Assembly: GCA_040216765.1 (NCBI GenBank)
Contig: JAVJON010000016.1
Location: forward strand, 1 to 64,000
Source of the DNA: Marinibaculum sp040216765
Lineage (GTDB): Bacteria > Pseudomonadota > Alphaproteobacteria > Ferrovibrionales > Ferrovibrionaceae
Reading direction: 5' to 3'
Length of the DNA stretch: 64,000 bases
Shown here: positions 48,892-57,258 of the stretch, piece by piece
Position numbering within the stretch: the first letter of the stretch is position 1
How the letters are laid out: every line of letters begins with the position of its first letter
Program-made: the position numbers and the translations under genes
Notes under the pieces: generated by a model
Database searches by the model: none
What the model saw: only the letters and a program-made list of their open reading frames with translations
What the model was told of the DNA's origin: nothing

Positions 48892-49830
48892 ATGAACCTG
48901 CTCCATAAACCGCTGCAGAACGGCCCCGCGCCGGACCGCGGGGTCCGTGTGCCGCGCCCGTCGGAAGCCCGCGCGGTCGGCCGCAACCCCGATGCCTGGT
49001 CGCTCAGCGCCGGGGACGGTCGCTTCGAGATCCGCCTGACCCGGGACACGCGCGACATCGATGCCTCGCAGGCCCTGCGGTATCACGTCTTCTACGAGGA
49101 GATGGACGCCCGGCCGGATGCCGAGATGGCGCGCCTGCGGCGCGACGCGGATGCCTTCGACGCGATCTGCGACCATCTGCTGGTGCTCGACCATTCCCGG
49201 CCGGAGGGCGATCGGGTGGTCGGCACCTATCGGCTGCTGCGCCGTGCTGTGGCCGAGGCCAATGCCGGCTTCTACTCGGCCTCCGAATACGATCTCGCAC
49301 CGGTCCTCAGCGCCATTCCGGCGGCCGAGGGCGGCGTGATGGAGCTGGGCCGGTCCTGCGTCCTGGCCGAATACCGCACCAATGCGACGATCCAGATGCT
49401 GTGGCGGGGCCTCAGCTACTATGTCTTCGACCATGGCATCAGGATGATGTTCGGCTGCGCCAGCCTGCCCGGCCGCGATCCGCAGCAGCTCGCGGTGCCG
49501 CTGAGCTACCTGCATCACCACCACCTGGCGCCGGAGGAGGTCCGGGTGCGGGCGCTGCCCCACCTCCATGCCAGGATGGACCTGCTGCCGGCGGACGCGG
49601 TGGCGCCGCGCCGCGCGCTGCACCAGCTGCCGCCGCTGGTGAAGGCCTATCTCCGGCTGGGCTGCTATATCGGCGACGGTGCCGTGGTCGACCAGCAGTT
49701 CGGCACCACGGATGTCTTCATCATCCTGCCCATCGAGCGGGTCGCGCCGAAATACTACGCCCATTTCGACCGCGAGGAGCTGGGCGAGAAGGGCGGCGCC
49801 GGCGACGCTTCGGCCGGGGACGCCGCCTGA
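48892..49830 (+). CDS. OlsB-like N-acyltransferase
   Basis: A 312-residue GNAT-fold acyltransferase related to OlsB, which transfers 3-hydroxyacyl groups from ACP to ornithine in ornithine-lipid synthesis. Family segments are ASQALRYHVFYEEMDARPD, VVGTYRLLRR, ELGRSCVLAEYRT and RMMFGCASLPGRDPQQLAVP. The end region YIGDGAVVDQQFGTTDVFII is also typical. No olsA-type O-acyltransferase is adjacent, so the final step would need one elsewhere; the amino-acid specificity is open. The C-terminal tail is Gly/Ala/Asp-rich. Confidence 0.85.
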   Translation: MNLLHKPLQNGPAPDRGVRVPRPSEARAVGRNPDAWSLSAGDGRFEIRLTRDTRDIDASQALRYHVFYEEMDARPDAEMARLRRDADAFDAICDHLLVLDHSRPEGDRVVGTYRLLRRAVAEANAGFYSASEYDLAPVLSAIPAAEGGVMELGRSCVLAEYRTNATIQMLWRGLSYYVFDHGIRMMFGCASLPGRDPQQLAVPLSYLHHHHLAPEEVRVRALPHLHARMDLLPADAVAPRRALHQLPPLVKAYLRLGCYIGDGAVVDQQFGTTDVFIILPIERVAPKYYAHFDREELGEKGGAGDASAGDAA

Positions 49831-49839
49831 CGCGCAGCG

Positions 49840-51006
49840 CTACGGCCCGGACAGCGGCGGCGACATGGCGTCGGCCAGCCGCACGGCCTGGGCGATGGTG
49901 TCGATCCCGGCCTTCCTGGCATCCAGGGTGACCCAATAGCCGCCATCGTCCTGCGGCTGGATCCCCGGCGTGAAGGACATGGTCGGAATGCGCTGGTCCG
50001 GCGGCGGCAGCCGGATCTGCGCCGGATCCATGCCGACCTGCCGGGCGATGCGGTGCAGGCGATGGGTCAGCTCGTCGAACATCTCCGGCCCGAAGATCAG
50101 GAAGGTGCCGGCGAAATGCTGCAGCAGCGGGCCGGGCTCCAGCCGGTAGCGGAGGTCATCCGGGAAGTGGCGGGCCTTCACGCGGGCCCGGCAGCCGGCG
50201 ACCATGGTCGGCATGTAGAGGGGAAAGTCCCAGCCATAGGGGACGAGGTCCCGTTCCGCCAGGCCGGCCTCGGCGGCGAAGCGGCTGTGGGCGGCCCGGA
50301 TCCGCTCGGCATCGCCATTGGCGCCGCCATTGCTGGAGCCGGAATGGCCGTTCATTGTCAGCGGCCGCTCGCAGGCCAGGACCTTCTCGCCGTAGAAGGC
50401 GTTCAGCATCTCCGATTCGATGTCGCAGACCGGATCGACGAAATAGCGCCCGCCCTGGGCCTGACGGATGCGCGCGATCAACGCGGCGCTTGTCAGCCCG
50501 TGGTAGATCGACAGGCCATAGCCGCCGGTCGATTGCAGGGCGAACAGGCGGGCGAGTTCGGCCTTTGCGTCGTAGGGGCCGACCCGGTGCCCCAGGCGGA
50601 TCGTCATCAGCCCCGGATAGAGGGTCGAATCCGGCCATTTGAAATCATGCCGGTACCAGGTCAGGTGGTCCGCCGGGTCGGCGGACAGGATCCTGGCCGC
50701 CAGCGCAAGTCCGTCCGGCATCACGGCATCGTCGTCGCCGATCACCGTGACATAGCGCCCGCGGGCATGGTCCAGGCCGAATTCCCAGTTGTCGTGCATG
50801 GCCAGGCGGCGCGGGGGGGTGACGATCCGCAGGCGGGGATCCGTCACCTCGGACAGGATCTCGGCTGCCGGCGGCGTGCTACGGTTGTCCGCGACGATCA
50901 GCTCGAAATCGCCGAACTGCTGGGCCAGCACCGTCCGCACGCTGTGCAGCAGGGTTGCCGGGCGGTCCCGGGTGGGGATGATCACGGTGACGAAGGGCGA
51001 GGTCAT
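49840..51006 (-). CDS. Glycosyltransferase family 2 protein
   Basis: A 388-residue protein with an N-terminal GT-A domain of family 2. The nucleotide motif is VTVIIPTRDRPATLLHSVRT, ELIVADNRST supplies the middle acid, and GRYVTVIGDDDAVMPDG gives the DxD-type metal site. The rest is unassigned. The sugar donor and acceptor are unknown. It is isolated: no capsule or LPS genes flank it, so it may modify a surface polymer on its own. The ATG at 51006 starts the GT-A fold (MTSPFVTVIIPT). It diverges from the Rieske oxygenase. Confidence 0.88.
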   Translation of the reverse strand: MTSPFVTVIIPTRDRPATLLHSVRTVLAQQFGDFELIVADNRSTPPAAEILSEVTDPRLRIVTPPRRLAMHDNWEFGLDHARGRYVTVIGDDDAVMPDGLALAARILSADPADHLTWYRHDFKWPDSTLYPGLMTIRLGHRVGPYDAKAELARLFALQSTGGYGLSIYHGLTSAALIARIRQAQGGRYFVDPVCDIESEMLNAFYGEKVLACERPLTMNGHSGSSNGGANGDAERIRAAHSRFAAEAGLAERDLVPYGWDFPLYMPTMVAGCRARVKARHFPDDLRYRLEPGPLLQHFAGTFLIFGPEMFDELTHRLHRIARQVGMDPAQIRLPPPDQRIPTMSFTPGIQPQDDGGYWVTLDARKAGIDTIAQAVRLADAMSPPLSGP

Positions 51007-51157
51007 GGGCGGCGGTTCGGCTGGCTGCGGCCCCGGCTGGGCGATTTGCGGGCTTGACACGCCAGGGGGCAAGGACCTTGTCTCGGCTGGCCGGCCTGCA
51101 GCCCCATTCTGGCGGTTGCCGGTCATAGACACCACCCTTCGAAGGACGGCAAGCAAG

Positions 51158-52291
51158 GTGAACAGCCTGTCTACCGCGCGCGGGCCGGAACCGGCAGCCG
51201 GCGAAGGCCCGGACGAGGGCGCGACCTCTGCCATGCGCCGGACAGCGGCCAGCATGCTGCGGGGGCTCTGGTATCTCGCCCTGCCGGGGCATGCGCTGCG
51301 GCCGGGCGCCATGAAGCCCGTCACCCTGCTGGGCGAACCGGTCCTGTTGTGCCGCGACCGCGGCGGCGCGGTCTTTGCCCTGCGCGATGTCTGCCCGCAT
51401 CGCGGCATCCCGCTGCATCACGGCCGGTTCGACGGCGAGACGGTGATGTGCGGCTATCACGGCTGGCGCTTCGACCGCAGCGGCACGGCCTGCGAGATCC
51501 CCTCCCTGCTGGCGGACCAGAAGGTCAACCTGTCCCGCATCCGCTGCGGCGGCTGGCGGGTGCAGGAGCATCAGGGGCTGATCTGGATCTTCATGCCCGC
51601 GGCGGGCGGCGAGGCTGCCCCGGGCGAGCCGCCGCCGGTCCCCGAGATGCCCGGCCTGCCGCCAGGGGCGCGGCCCGGCATCGCCACCAGCATGGCGTTT
51701 CCCTGCACGGCCGATCACGCCGCCTTCGGCCTGATGGACCCGACCCATGCGGCTTTCGTCCATACCTCCTGGTGGTGGAAGCGGAATGCCCGGAAGCTGC
51801 GGGAGAAGCGGAAGAGCTTCGAACCGGCGCCGCTGGGCTGGCGCATGGTCCGCCATGCCCTGCCGCCGGAGAACCGCGCCTACCGGCTGTTCGGCGAGAA
51901 TGTCACGACGGAGATCCGCTATGCCCTGCCGGGCCTGCGGATCGAGCATGTCCAGGGCAGTCGCCACAGCGCCGTCGGCCTGACCGCGATCACGCCGGTG
52001 GACGAACGAAACACCCAGGTCTACCAGATCTTCTACTGGACCCTGCCCTGGCTGGGCCTGCTGCGCCCCGTCGCCTGGACCCTGGTGCGGCGCTTCCTGG
52101 ACCAGGACCGGCAGATGGTGATCAAGCAGCAGGAGGGCCTGCCCCATGCCGATCGCCTGATGCTGGTCAACGATGCAGACACCCAGGCACGCTGGTTCGA
52201 CCGCCTCTGCCGGGAATGGGAGCGCGCGCAGGCCGAGGGCCGCCCCTTCGTCAATCCGCTGCGGCCGCAGACCCTGCGGTGGCGCAGCTGA
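51158..52291 (+). CDS. Rieske-type aromatic ring-hydroxylating oxygenase
   Basis: A 377-residue oxygenase alpha-type subunit. The Rieske cluster is CPHRG with VMCGYHGWRFDRSG (C-x-H...C-x2-H). The mononuclear iron site is likely in DHAAFGLMDPTHAAFVHTSW, with the Asp and His of a 2-His-1-carboxylate centre. It resembles VanA/phthalate-type demethylases or dioxygenases. A reductase partner gene is not seen here. The GTG at 51158 has GAAGGA upstream; an ATG at 51233 is an alternative. The next gene is a EamA exporter on the same strand. Confidence 0.9.
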   Translation: MNSLSTARGPEPAAGEGPDEGATSAMRRTAASMLRGLWYLALPGHALRPGAMKPVTLLGEPVLLCRDRGGAVFALRDVCPHRGIPLHHGRFDGETVMCGYHGWRFDRSGTACEIPSLLADQKVNLSRIRCGGWRVQEHQGLIWIFMPAAGGEAAPGEPPPVPEMPGLPPGARPGIATSMAFPCTADHAAFGLMDPTHAAFVHTSWWWKRNARKLREKRKSFEPAPLGWRMVRHALPPENRAYRLFGENVTTEIRYALPGLRIEHVQGSRHSAVGLTAITPVDERNTQVYQIFYWTLPWLGLLRPVAWTLVRRFLDQDRQMVIKQQEGLPHADRLMLVNDADTQARWFDRLCREWERAQAEGRPFVNPLRPQTLRWRS

Positions 52292-52305
52292 GTGCCGCCG
52301 GGCGC

Positions 52306-53226
52306 ATGCAGCCGGTGGTGGCCCCGGGCGCGGCACCGGAGATGGCGCCGGGATCGGCCGAGGACCGGCCCCTGGCCGGCATCGGCTTCGTCATCGCCGC
52401 GGTCTTCGCCCTCAGCCTGCAGGATGCGCTGGCGAAACTCCTTGGCGAGCAGTTCGCGGTGGTGCAGATCCTGGCCTTCCGCGGCCTGTCCGGCGTGGTC
52501 CTGACGGTCGTGGCGGTGCTGGCCGGCGCCGCGGCACTGCGGGTACCGCGCGGCCTGCGGCTGTTCGTGGGCCTGCGCATCCTGTTTGCCGGTGCGGCGG
52601 CGGTGGCGCTCTATACAGGGCTGCGCACCGTGCCGCTGGCCGAGGCCACCGTGCTGCTGCTGACCGCGCCGCTGTTCATCACCGGGCTGGCCGCGCTGTT
52701 GCTGCGCGAACGGGTGGGCTGGCGGCGCTGGCTGGCGGTGCTTGCCGGGTTCGTCGGCAGCGGCATCGTGCTCTGGCCCGACGACATGAAGATCGAGCTG
52801 GGCGCCCTGATCATCCTGGGTGGCGCGGTCTGCTGGAGCCTGGCCGCGATTCTGACACGCCGGATCGGGAGCGGCGTGACGGTCTGGACCCAGCTGTTCT
52901 ACCTCAACCTGGCCTTCCTGCTGTGCTGCGGTGCAGCCCTTCCCTGGTCCTGGCAGACGCCGGGGCTGGAGAGCACCGCACTGCTGTTGCTGCTGGGCGC
53001 GATCGGCTTCCTCAGCCAGTTCGCCATCATCCACGGCTATCGCTGTGCCTCGCCTGCCGCGGTGGCGCCCTTCGAGTATACCGCGCTGCTCTGGGCCGCG
53101 CTGCTCGGCTACCTGGTCTGGGGCGAGATTCCGGCGAGCAATGTCTGGGGGGGCGCGCTGCTGATCGCCGGTGCCGGGCTCTATGTCGCCCATCGCGAGG
53201 CCCGCCAGGGCCGGCGGCGGCCATAA
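52306..53226 (+). CDS. EamA/DMT superfamily transporter
   Basis: A 306-residue transporter of ten helices with two EamA repeats. Segments such as FVIAAVFALSLQDALAKLLG, AVALYTGLRTVPLAEATVLL and GEIPASNVWGGALLIAGAGL near the end follow the family pattern. It likely exports a small metabolite. It lies 14 bases after the Rieske gene, probably co-transcribed, so it may export its substrate or product (inference). The ATG at 52306 has no clear ribosome site; the GTG at 52279 is an alternative that would overlap. Confidence 0.9.
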   Translation: MQPVVAPGAAPEMAPGSAEDRPLAGIGFVIAAVFALSLQDALAKLLGEQFAVVQILAFRGLSGVVLTVVAVLAGAAALRVPRGLRLFVGLRILFAGAAAVALYTGLRTVPLAEATVLLLTAPLFITGLAALLLRERVGWRRWLAVLAGFVGSGIVLWPDDMKIELGALIILGGAVCWSLAAILTRRIGSGVTVWTQLFYLNLAFLLCCGAALPWSWQTPGLESTALLLLLGAIGFLSQFAIIHGYRCASPAAVAPFEYTALLWAALLGYLVWGEIPASNVWGGALLIAGAGLYVAHREARQGRRRP

Positions 53227-53248
53227 CGGCCGGCATGCCGGGAACCGA

Positions 53249-54127
53249 TCAGCCGGGCATGCCGAGGATCAGGCGTGCCTCCGCGGCGGTGGCAGGCCGC
53301 CGGCCGGCCAGGGCGAGGCCGCCGGAGAGCTGGGCGATCAGGGCGGCATTGTCCGGCGCCGCCCCGCCGTCCGCGAGCTGCAGGTTGTTCTCGAAGCCGA
53401 GCCGGGCATGGCCGCCGAGTGCCGCTGCGGCCAGGCCGCAGGCGCCTTCCAGCCGGCCGAAGGCGCAGACCATCCAGCTTGTACCGGCCGGCAGCGACGG
53501 TCCCAGGAAGGGCAGCAGGTCCGCAGGCGCGCTCTGGCCGGTGCTGGCATAGCGGCCCAGCACGAACAGCAGGGCCGGCCGCGGATCGGCGATCAAGCCG
53601 CGCTGCCGCAGCTCCAGATAGCGCTCCAGGTCGGCGCTGTCGTAGAGGATCACCTGCAGCTTGATGCCATCCTCGGCAGCCCGGCGGAAGATCTCCGCAA
53701 GCGCCCCTTCCGGCAGGCCGTCGGGGCGCAGCGCGGCATCGACCTCCCGCAGGCCGAGGGAGACGAACAGGGGCGCGCCGTCGAACGCCGCGGGCAGCGC
53801 GCGCAACAGGGCCTGCTGTTCCGCGGGCCGATAGCGGCCCGCCGCCTCGGTGGTGAGCTGCAGCAGCAGGCCGTCGCCGGTCCGGGCGGCGATGGCGCGC
53901 GCGGTGTCGCGGTAGGCACCGGCGTCCAGCAGGTGCCGCCCCTGCGGGTCGCGGACATGCAGGTGCAGCATCGTGGCGCCGGCCGCCTGGCAGGCGAAGG
54001 CGGTCTCCGCCAGCTCGGCTGCGGTCAGCGGCAGGGCTGCATGATCGGCCTTGCCGCGCCGGGCGCCGTTCGGCGCGACGGCGAGGACGATCGGGGCGGT
54101 CTCCCGGTTCTGCCTGTCCTGGTCCAT
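53249..54127 (-). CDS. BKACE-family beta-keto acid cleavage enzyme (DUF849)
   Basis: A 292-residue TIM-barrel enzyme of the BKACE (DUF849) family. Members condense a beta-keto acid with acetyl-CoA and cleave it, for example Kce in lysine fermentation. The zinc-binding motif is MLHLHVRDPQGRHLL, and FVSLGLREVDAAL and HARLGFENNLQLADGGAAPD resemble the family. The keto acid is not inferable. It is convergent with the EamA gene and divergent from a RidA gene, so it likely belongs to a different transcript from either. Confidence 0.9.
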   Translation of the reverse strand: MDQDRQNRETAPIVLAVAPNGARRGKADHAALPLTAAELAETAFACQAAGATMLHLHVRDPQGRHLLDAGAYRDTARAIAARTGDGLLLQLTTEAAGRYRPAEQQALLRALPAAFDGAPLFVSLGLREVDAALRPDGLPEGALAEIFRRAAEDGIKLQVILYDSADLERYLELRQRGLIADPRPALLFVLGRYASTGQSAPADLLPFLGPSLPAGTSWMVCAFGRLEGACGLAAAALGGHARLGFENNLQLADGGAAPDNAALIAQLSGGLALAGRRPATAAEARLILGMPG

Positions 54128-54221
54128 CCCGTCCTGTCCTTCCGCCTGCCGGGCCTGTCAACACGGGAGCGGCGGGCATAGTCTTGTCGGCGCCGCATCC
54201 CGCGGTACCGGGGGAGATAGC

Positions 54222-54623
54222 ATGAAACGCAAGGAACTTGTGCCTGACTGGCCATGGGTGAAGAAGGTGTCCTACGCGCCGGGGACGCAATGCGGCGAGT
54301 GGGTCTATGTTGCCGGCCAGGTGGCGTTCGGCCCTGACGGCGAGATGGTCGGCGGCACCGACATGGAGGCCCAATCCGACCGGGTGTTCGCCAATATCGC
54401 AGGGATCCTGGAGCTGGCCGGCGCCAGCCTGGACGATGTCATGAAGGTCACCGTCTTCATGGTCGATCCGGACCAATATGACGGCTATGCCCGGGCCCGG
54501 TCCCGCGCCTTCCCGCGGCACCGTCCCGCCAGCACCCTGATCCCGGTGCAGAAGCTGCTCAAGCCGGGCCTGCTGGTCGAAGTGGAGGCCTATGCCATTG
54601 TCGGCGCCGGCCGGGATGGCTGA
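54222..54623 (+). CDS. RidA/YjgF-family protein (first copy)
   Basis: A 133-residue RidA-type deaminase of reactive enamines or imines, or related isomerase. The core is EWVYVAGQVAFGPDGEMVGG, VFANIAGILELAGASLDDVM and RPASTLIPVQKLLKPGLLVE. The conserved Arg near the end of canonical RidA is in place in RHRPASTL. The ribosome site GGGGGAG is strong. It heads the plus-strand group leading into the P450, deaminase and amidase genes. A second RidA lies at 58.5 kb on the other strand. Confidence 0.92.
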   Translation: MKRKELVPDWPWVKKVSYAPGTQCGEWVYVAGQVAFGPDGEMVGGTDMEAQSDRVFANIAGILELAGASLDDVMKVTVFMVDPDQYDGYARARSRAFPRHRPASTLIPVQKLLKPGLLVEVEAYAIVGAGRDG

Positions 54624-54679
54624 GGGGCGCACCCGGCGCTCGCTACGATGACCGCTTGACCGTTGCCGCCGGACGCCAG

Positions 54680-54708
54680 GGACGGGCCCGTCTAGAACAG
54701 GCCCGTCC
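54680..54708. terminator. Hairpin between RidA and P450 genes
   Basis: GGACGGGCC (54680-54688) and GGCCCGTCC (54700-54708) form a nine-base perfect stem with an 11-base loop, 20 bases before the P450 start. No T-run follows, so it could be a terminator for ridA or a leader structure. Confidence 0.45.
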
Positions 54709-54728
54709 CCGGGCGAAAGCGAGGTGCG

Positions 54729-55931
54729 ATGACGGTCTTCGATGCCCAGAAGGATTTGGCTGCGCCGACGGTCCTGGATGTCGTGACCGGGGCCGATCCC
54801 TTTCCCTGCTATGCAACCGTCCGCGCGGCGCCGCCGGCCCGCTGCGCGCGCACCGGGCTTTGGCTGGTGGCGCGTCATGCCGACCTGCAGCAGGCTCTGG
54901 CGGATCCGGCCCTGCATGTGCGGCCACCCGCTGCGCCCGGCGCGCCCTGGCTTGCCGGCGGACCGGCCGCGATCCTGTTCCGGCAGCATGTCCGGATGAG
55001 CGACGGCGCGGACCATCGCGCCCGGCGCGAACGACTGCTGGCCGGACTTCGAACCCTGCCACCGACGGATCGGCTGGCCGGCATTGCCGGCGCGCAGGTG
55101 GGTGCGAGGCTGGCAGGCCGGCCGCCCGGAATGGCTTTCGATGCCATGGCGGACCTGGCCGTGCCGCTGCCGCCAGCCTGCATTGCCCGCTGGCTGGGCC
55201 TGCCGGACGCGGTGGCCGACCGGGTCGCGGCGGAAGCGGTGCGGTTCGTGCCCGCCCTGCTGCCCTGGAGCGGCGCGGCGGAGATCGCCGCGGCGCAGGA
55301 CGCCGCCGCGCGGCTGATCGACATGCTGGAAACCCCTGCGCGGGAGGGCCGGCTGCCGTTCTTTGCCGCACTCACCGATCCCGCCGCCCCTGGACGGCCG
55401 CTGACGATCGGCGAGGCCGTTGCCGCCGCGGCCGGCCTGCTGGCGCAGTCCTGTGAGGCAACCACGGGCCTCGTCGGGTTGACGCTGCTGGCCGTGCTGC
55501 GCGACCCGGCGCTGGCGCCCGTCCTGCAGGGCGACGGGGCCGGGGCGCTGCTGTGCGAGGTGATGCGGTTCGATCCGCCGATCCACAATACCCGCCGGAC
55601 CGCCGCGGCCGCGGTGACGATCGGCGGTGCGGCGATCCCGGCAGGCGATGGCCTGCTGCTTCTGCTTGCCGCCGGCGGCCGGGACGGCGCGGCCTATGCG
55701 GATCCGGACAGCTTCGTTGCCGACCGTTTCCTGGCGCCGCAGGTTCCGCCGCCGCCGGCCTTCGGAGCGGGCGGGCATCGCTGTCCGGGCAGCCGCGCGG
55801 CGCTGGCGATTGCGGGCGGGGCGCTGGCCGCATTGCTGCGGGACCGTCCGTCCCTGGCGCTGCTGGAATCATCGATCGCCTGGCGCCCGTCGCAGAACGC
55901 CCGCATTCCAGCGCGGCTGCCGGTGGCCTGA
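54729..55931 (+). CDS. Cytochrome P450
   Basis: A 400-residue soluble bacterial P450. The haem ligand is Cys352 in FGAGGHRCPGSRAALAI. The ExxR pair is in LLCEVMRFDPPIHN, here reading E-V-M-R. The I-helix segment is LLAQSCEATTGLVG, so the usual AGxET is altered: Glu is kept but the next residue is Ala, with Thr after it. That may change oxygen activation or move the alcohol function. No ferredoxin or ferredoxin reductase gene is adjacent. The substrate is unknown; the genes around suggest nitrogen-containing compounds. Confidence 0.92.
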   Translation: MTVFDAQKDLAAPTVLDVVTGADPFPCYATVRAAPPARCARTGLWLVARHADLQQALADPALHVRPPAAPGAPWLAGGPAAILFRQHVRMSDGADHRARRERLLAGLRTLPPTDRLAGIAGAQVGARLAGRPPGMAFDAMADLAVPLPPACIARWLGLPDAVADRVAAEAVRFVPALLPWSGAAEIAAAQDAAARLIDMLETPAREGRLPFFAALTDPAAPGRPLTIGEAVAAAAGLLAQSCEATTGLVGLTLLAVLRDPALAPVLQGDGAGALLCEVMRFDPPIHNTRRTAAAAVTIGGAAIPAGDGLLLLLAAGGRDGAAYADPDSFVADRFLAPQVPPPPAFGAGGHRCPGSRAALAIAGGALAALLRDRPSLALLESSIAWRPSQNARIPARLPVA

Positions 55932-56007
55932 CGGGACAAGTTGTCAGCCGCGGGCGAAGTGGACAGGATGGTCGCCGGATCGGGATGTTGCAGCGCGGGA
56001 GACGGCC

Positions 56008-57258
56008 ATGGCCCTGGACATTGTACTGAAAGGGGCATCGCCCGCGGACGGGCCGGGGCCCGGCAGGATCGATATCGGCATCGCGGACGGCCGCATCGTC
56101 GAGCTGCGCCCGGACCTCGCCGAAGGCGGCCTTGGCGCGGATACCCGCGTGATCGACCTGGACGGCCGTCTTGTCGCGCCGGGCTTCGTGGAGACCCATA
56201 TCCACCTCGACAAGTCCTGCATCCTCGACCGCTGCGCCTCGCGCCGCGGCGACCTGGAGGAGGCGATCGGCGAGGTGGCGAAGGCGAAGACCGGCTTCAC
56301 GCCCGAGGATGTGCATGCCCGCGCCAGCCGCACCCTGGAGAAATGCCTTCTGCAGGGCACCACGCACATGCGCACCCACCTGGAAGTCGATCCCGGCATC
56401 GGCCTGCGCGGGCTGGACGGGGTCCTGCCGCTGGTGAAGGACTATGCCTGGGCGCTGGACCTGGAGATCTGCGTCTTCCCGCAGGAAGGGCTGTTGAACA
56501 ATCCGGGCACCGACGAGCTGATGGTCGAGGCGCTGAAGCGCGGCTGCCGGGTGGTCGGCGCGGCGCCCTATACCGACAGCGACCCGAAGGGCCAGATCGA
56601 CCGGGTGTTCGAGATGGCGCGCGAGTTCGATGCGGATATCGACATGCATCTGGATTTCGGGGCGACCTGCGACGAGATCGATGCCACCTATGTCTGCGAC
56701 CTGACGGAGCGCTACCGGTATGGCGGCCGGGTCGCCATCGGGCATGTCACCAAGATGTCGGTGATGCCGGCCGACCGGTTCGCCGCCACCGCCCGGCGGC
56801 TGGCCGATGCGGGCGTGGCGGTGACCGTGCTGCCCTCCACCGACCTGTTCCTGATGGGGCGGGAGCAGGAGCATAGCTGCATGCGCGGCGTGGTGGCCGC
56901 GCACCGGCTGCTGCATGAGGGGGTGAACTGTTCGCTATCGACGAACAACGTGCTGAACCCCTTCACCCCCTTCGGCGATTGTTCGCTGGTGCGGATGGCC
57001 AACCTCTACGCCAATATCAGCCATGTCGGCGCCCGCGCGGATGTCGAGGAATGCTTCCGCATGGTCACCGCCCGGTCCGCCCGCCTGCTGCGCCGGGCCG
57101 ATTACGGCCTGGCGGTCGGCATGCCGGCGGACCTGGTGGTGCTGGACGCGGCCGATACCGCCCAGGCGGTCGCCGAACTGGCGCCGGTGCTCTGTTCCTT
57201 CAAGCAGGGCCGGATGGTGCTGGAACGTCCCCGCCCGACCCTGCACCGGCCGGCATGA
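56008..57258 (+). CDS. Cytosine-deaminase-like amidohydrolase
   Basis: A 416-residue metal-dependent hydrolase of the amidohydrolase superfamily, cytosine deaminase branch. Metal ligands are in FVETHIHLDKS, DIDMHLDFGATCDE, AIGHVTKMSVMP and LPSTDLFLMGRE (His, His, His, Asp). It would deaminate a nitrogen heterocycle, though the usual HCDE-type motif here reads HLDFGATCDE. The start ATG at 56008 follows GGGAGACGGCC. It ends in a four-base overlap with the amidase gene, so deaminase and amidase probably form one pathway step pair (inference). Confidence 0.92.
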   Translation: MALDIVLKGASPADGPGPGRIDIGIADGRIVELRPDLAEGGLGADTRVIDLDGRLVAPGFVETHIHLDKSCILDRCASRRGDLEEAIGEVAKAKTGFTPEDVHARASRTLEKCLLQGTTHMRTHLEVDPGIGLRGLDGVLPLVKDYAWALDLEICVFPQEGLLNNPGTDELMVEALKRGCRVVGAAPYTDSDPKGQIDRVFEMAREFDADIDMHLDFGATCDEIDATYVCDLTERYRYGGRVAIGHVTKMSVMPADRFAATARRLADAGVAVTVLPSTDLFLMGREQEHSCMRGVVAAHRLLHEGVNCSLSTNNVLNPFTPFGDCSLVRMANLYANISHVGARADVEECFRMVTARSARLLRRADYGLAVGMPADLVVLDAADTAQAVAELAPVLCSFKQGRMVLERPRPTLHRPA

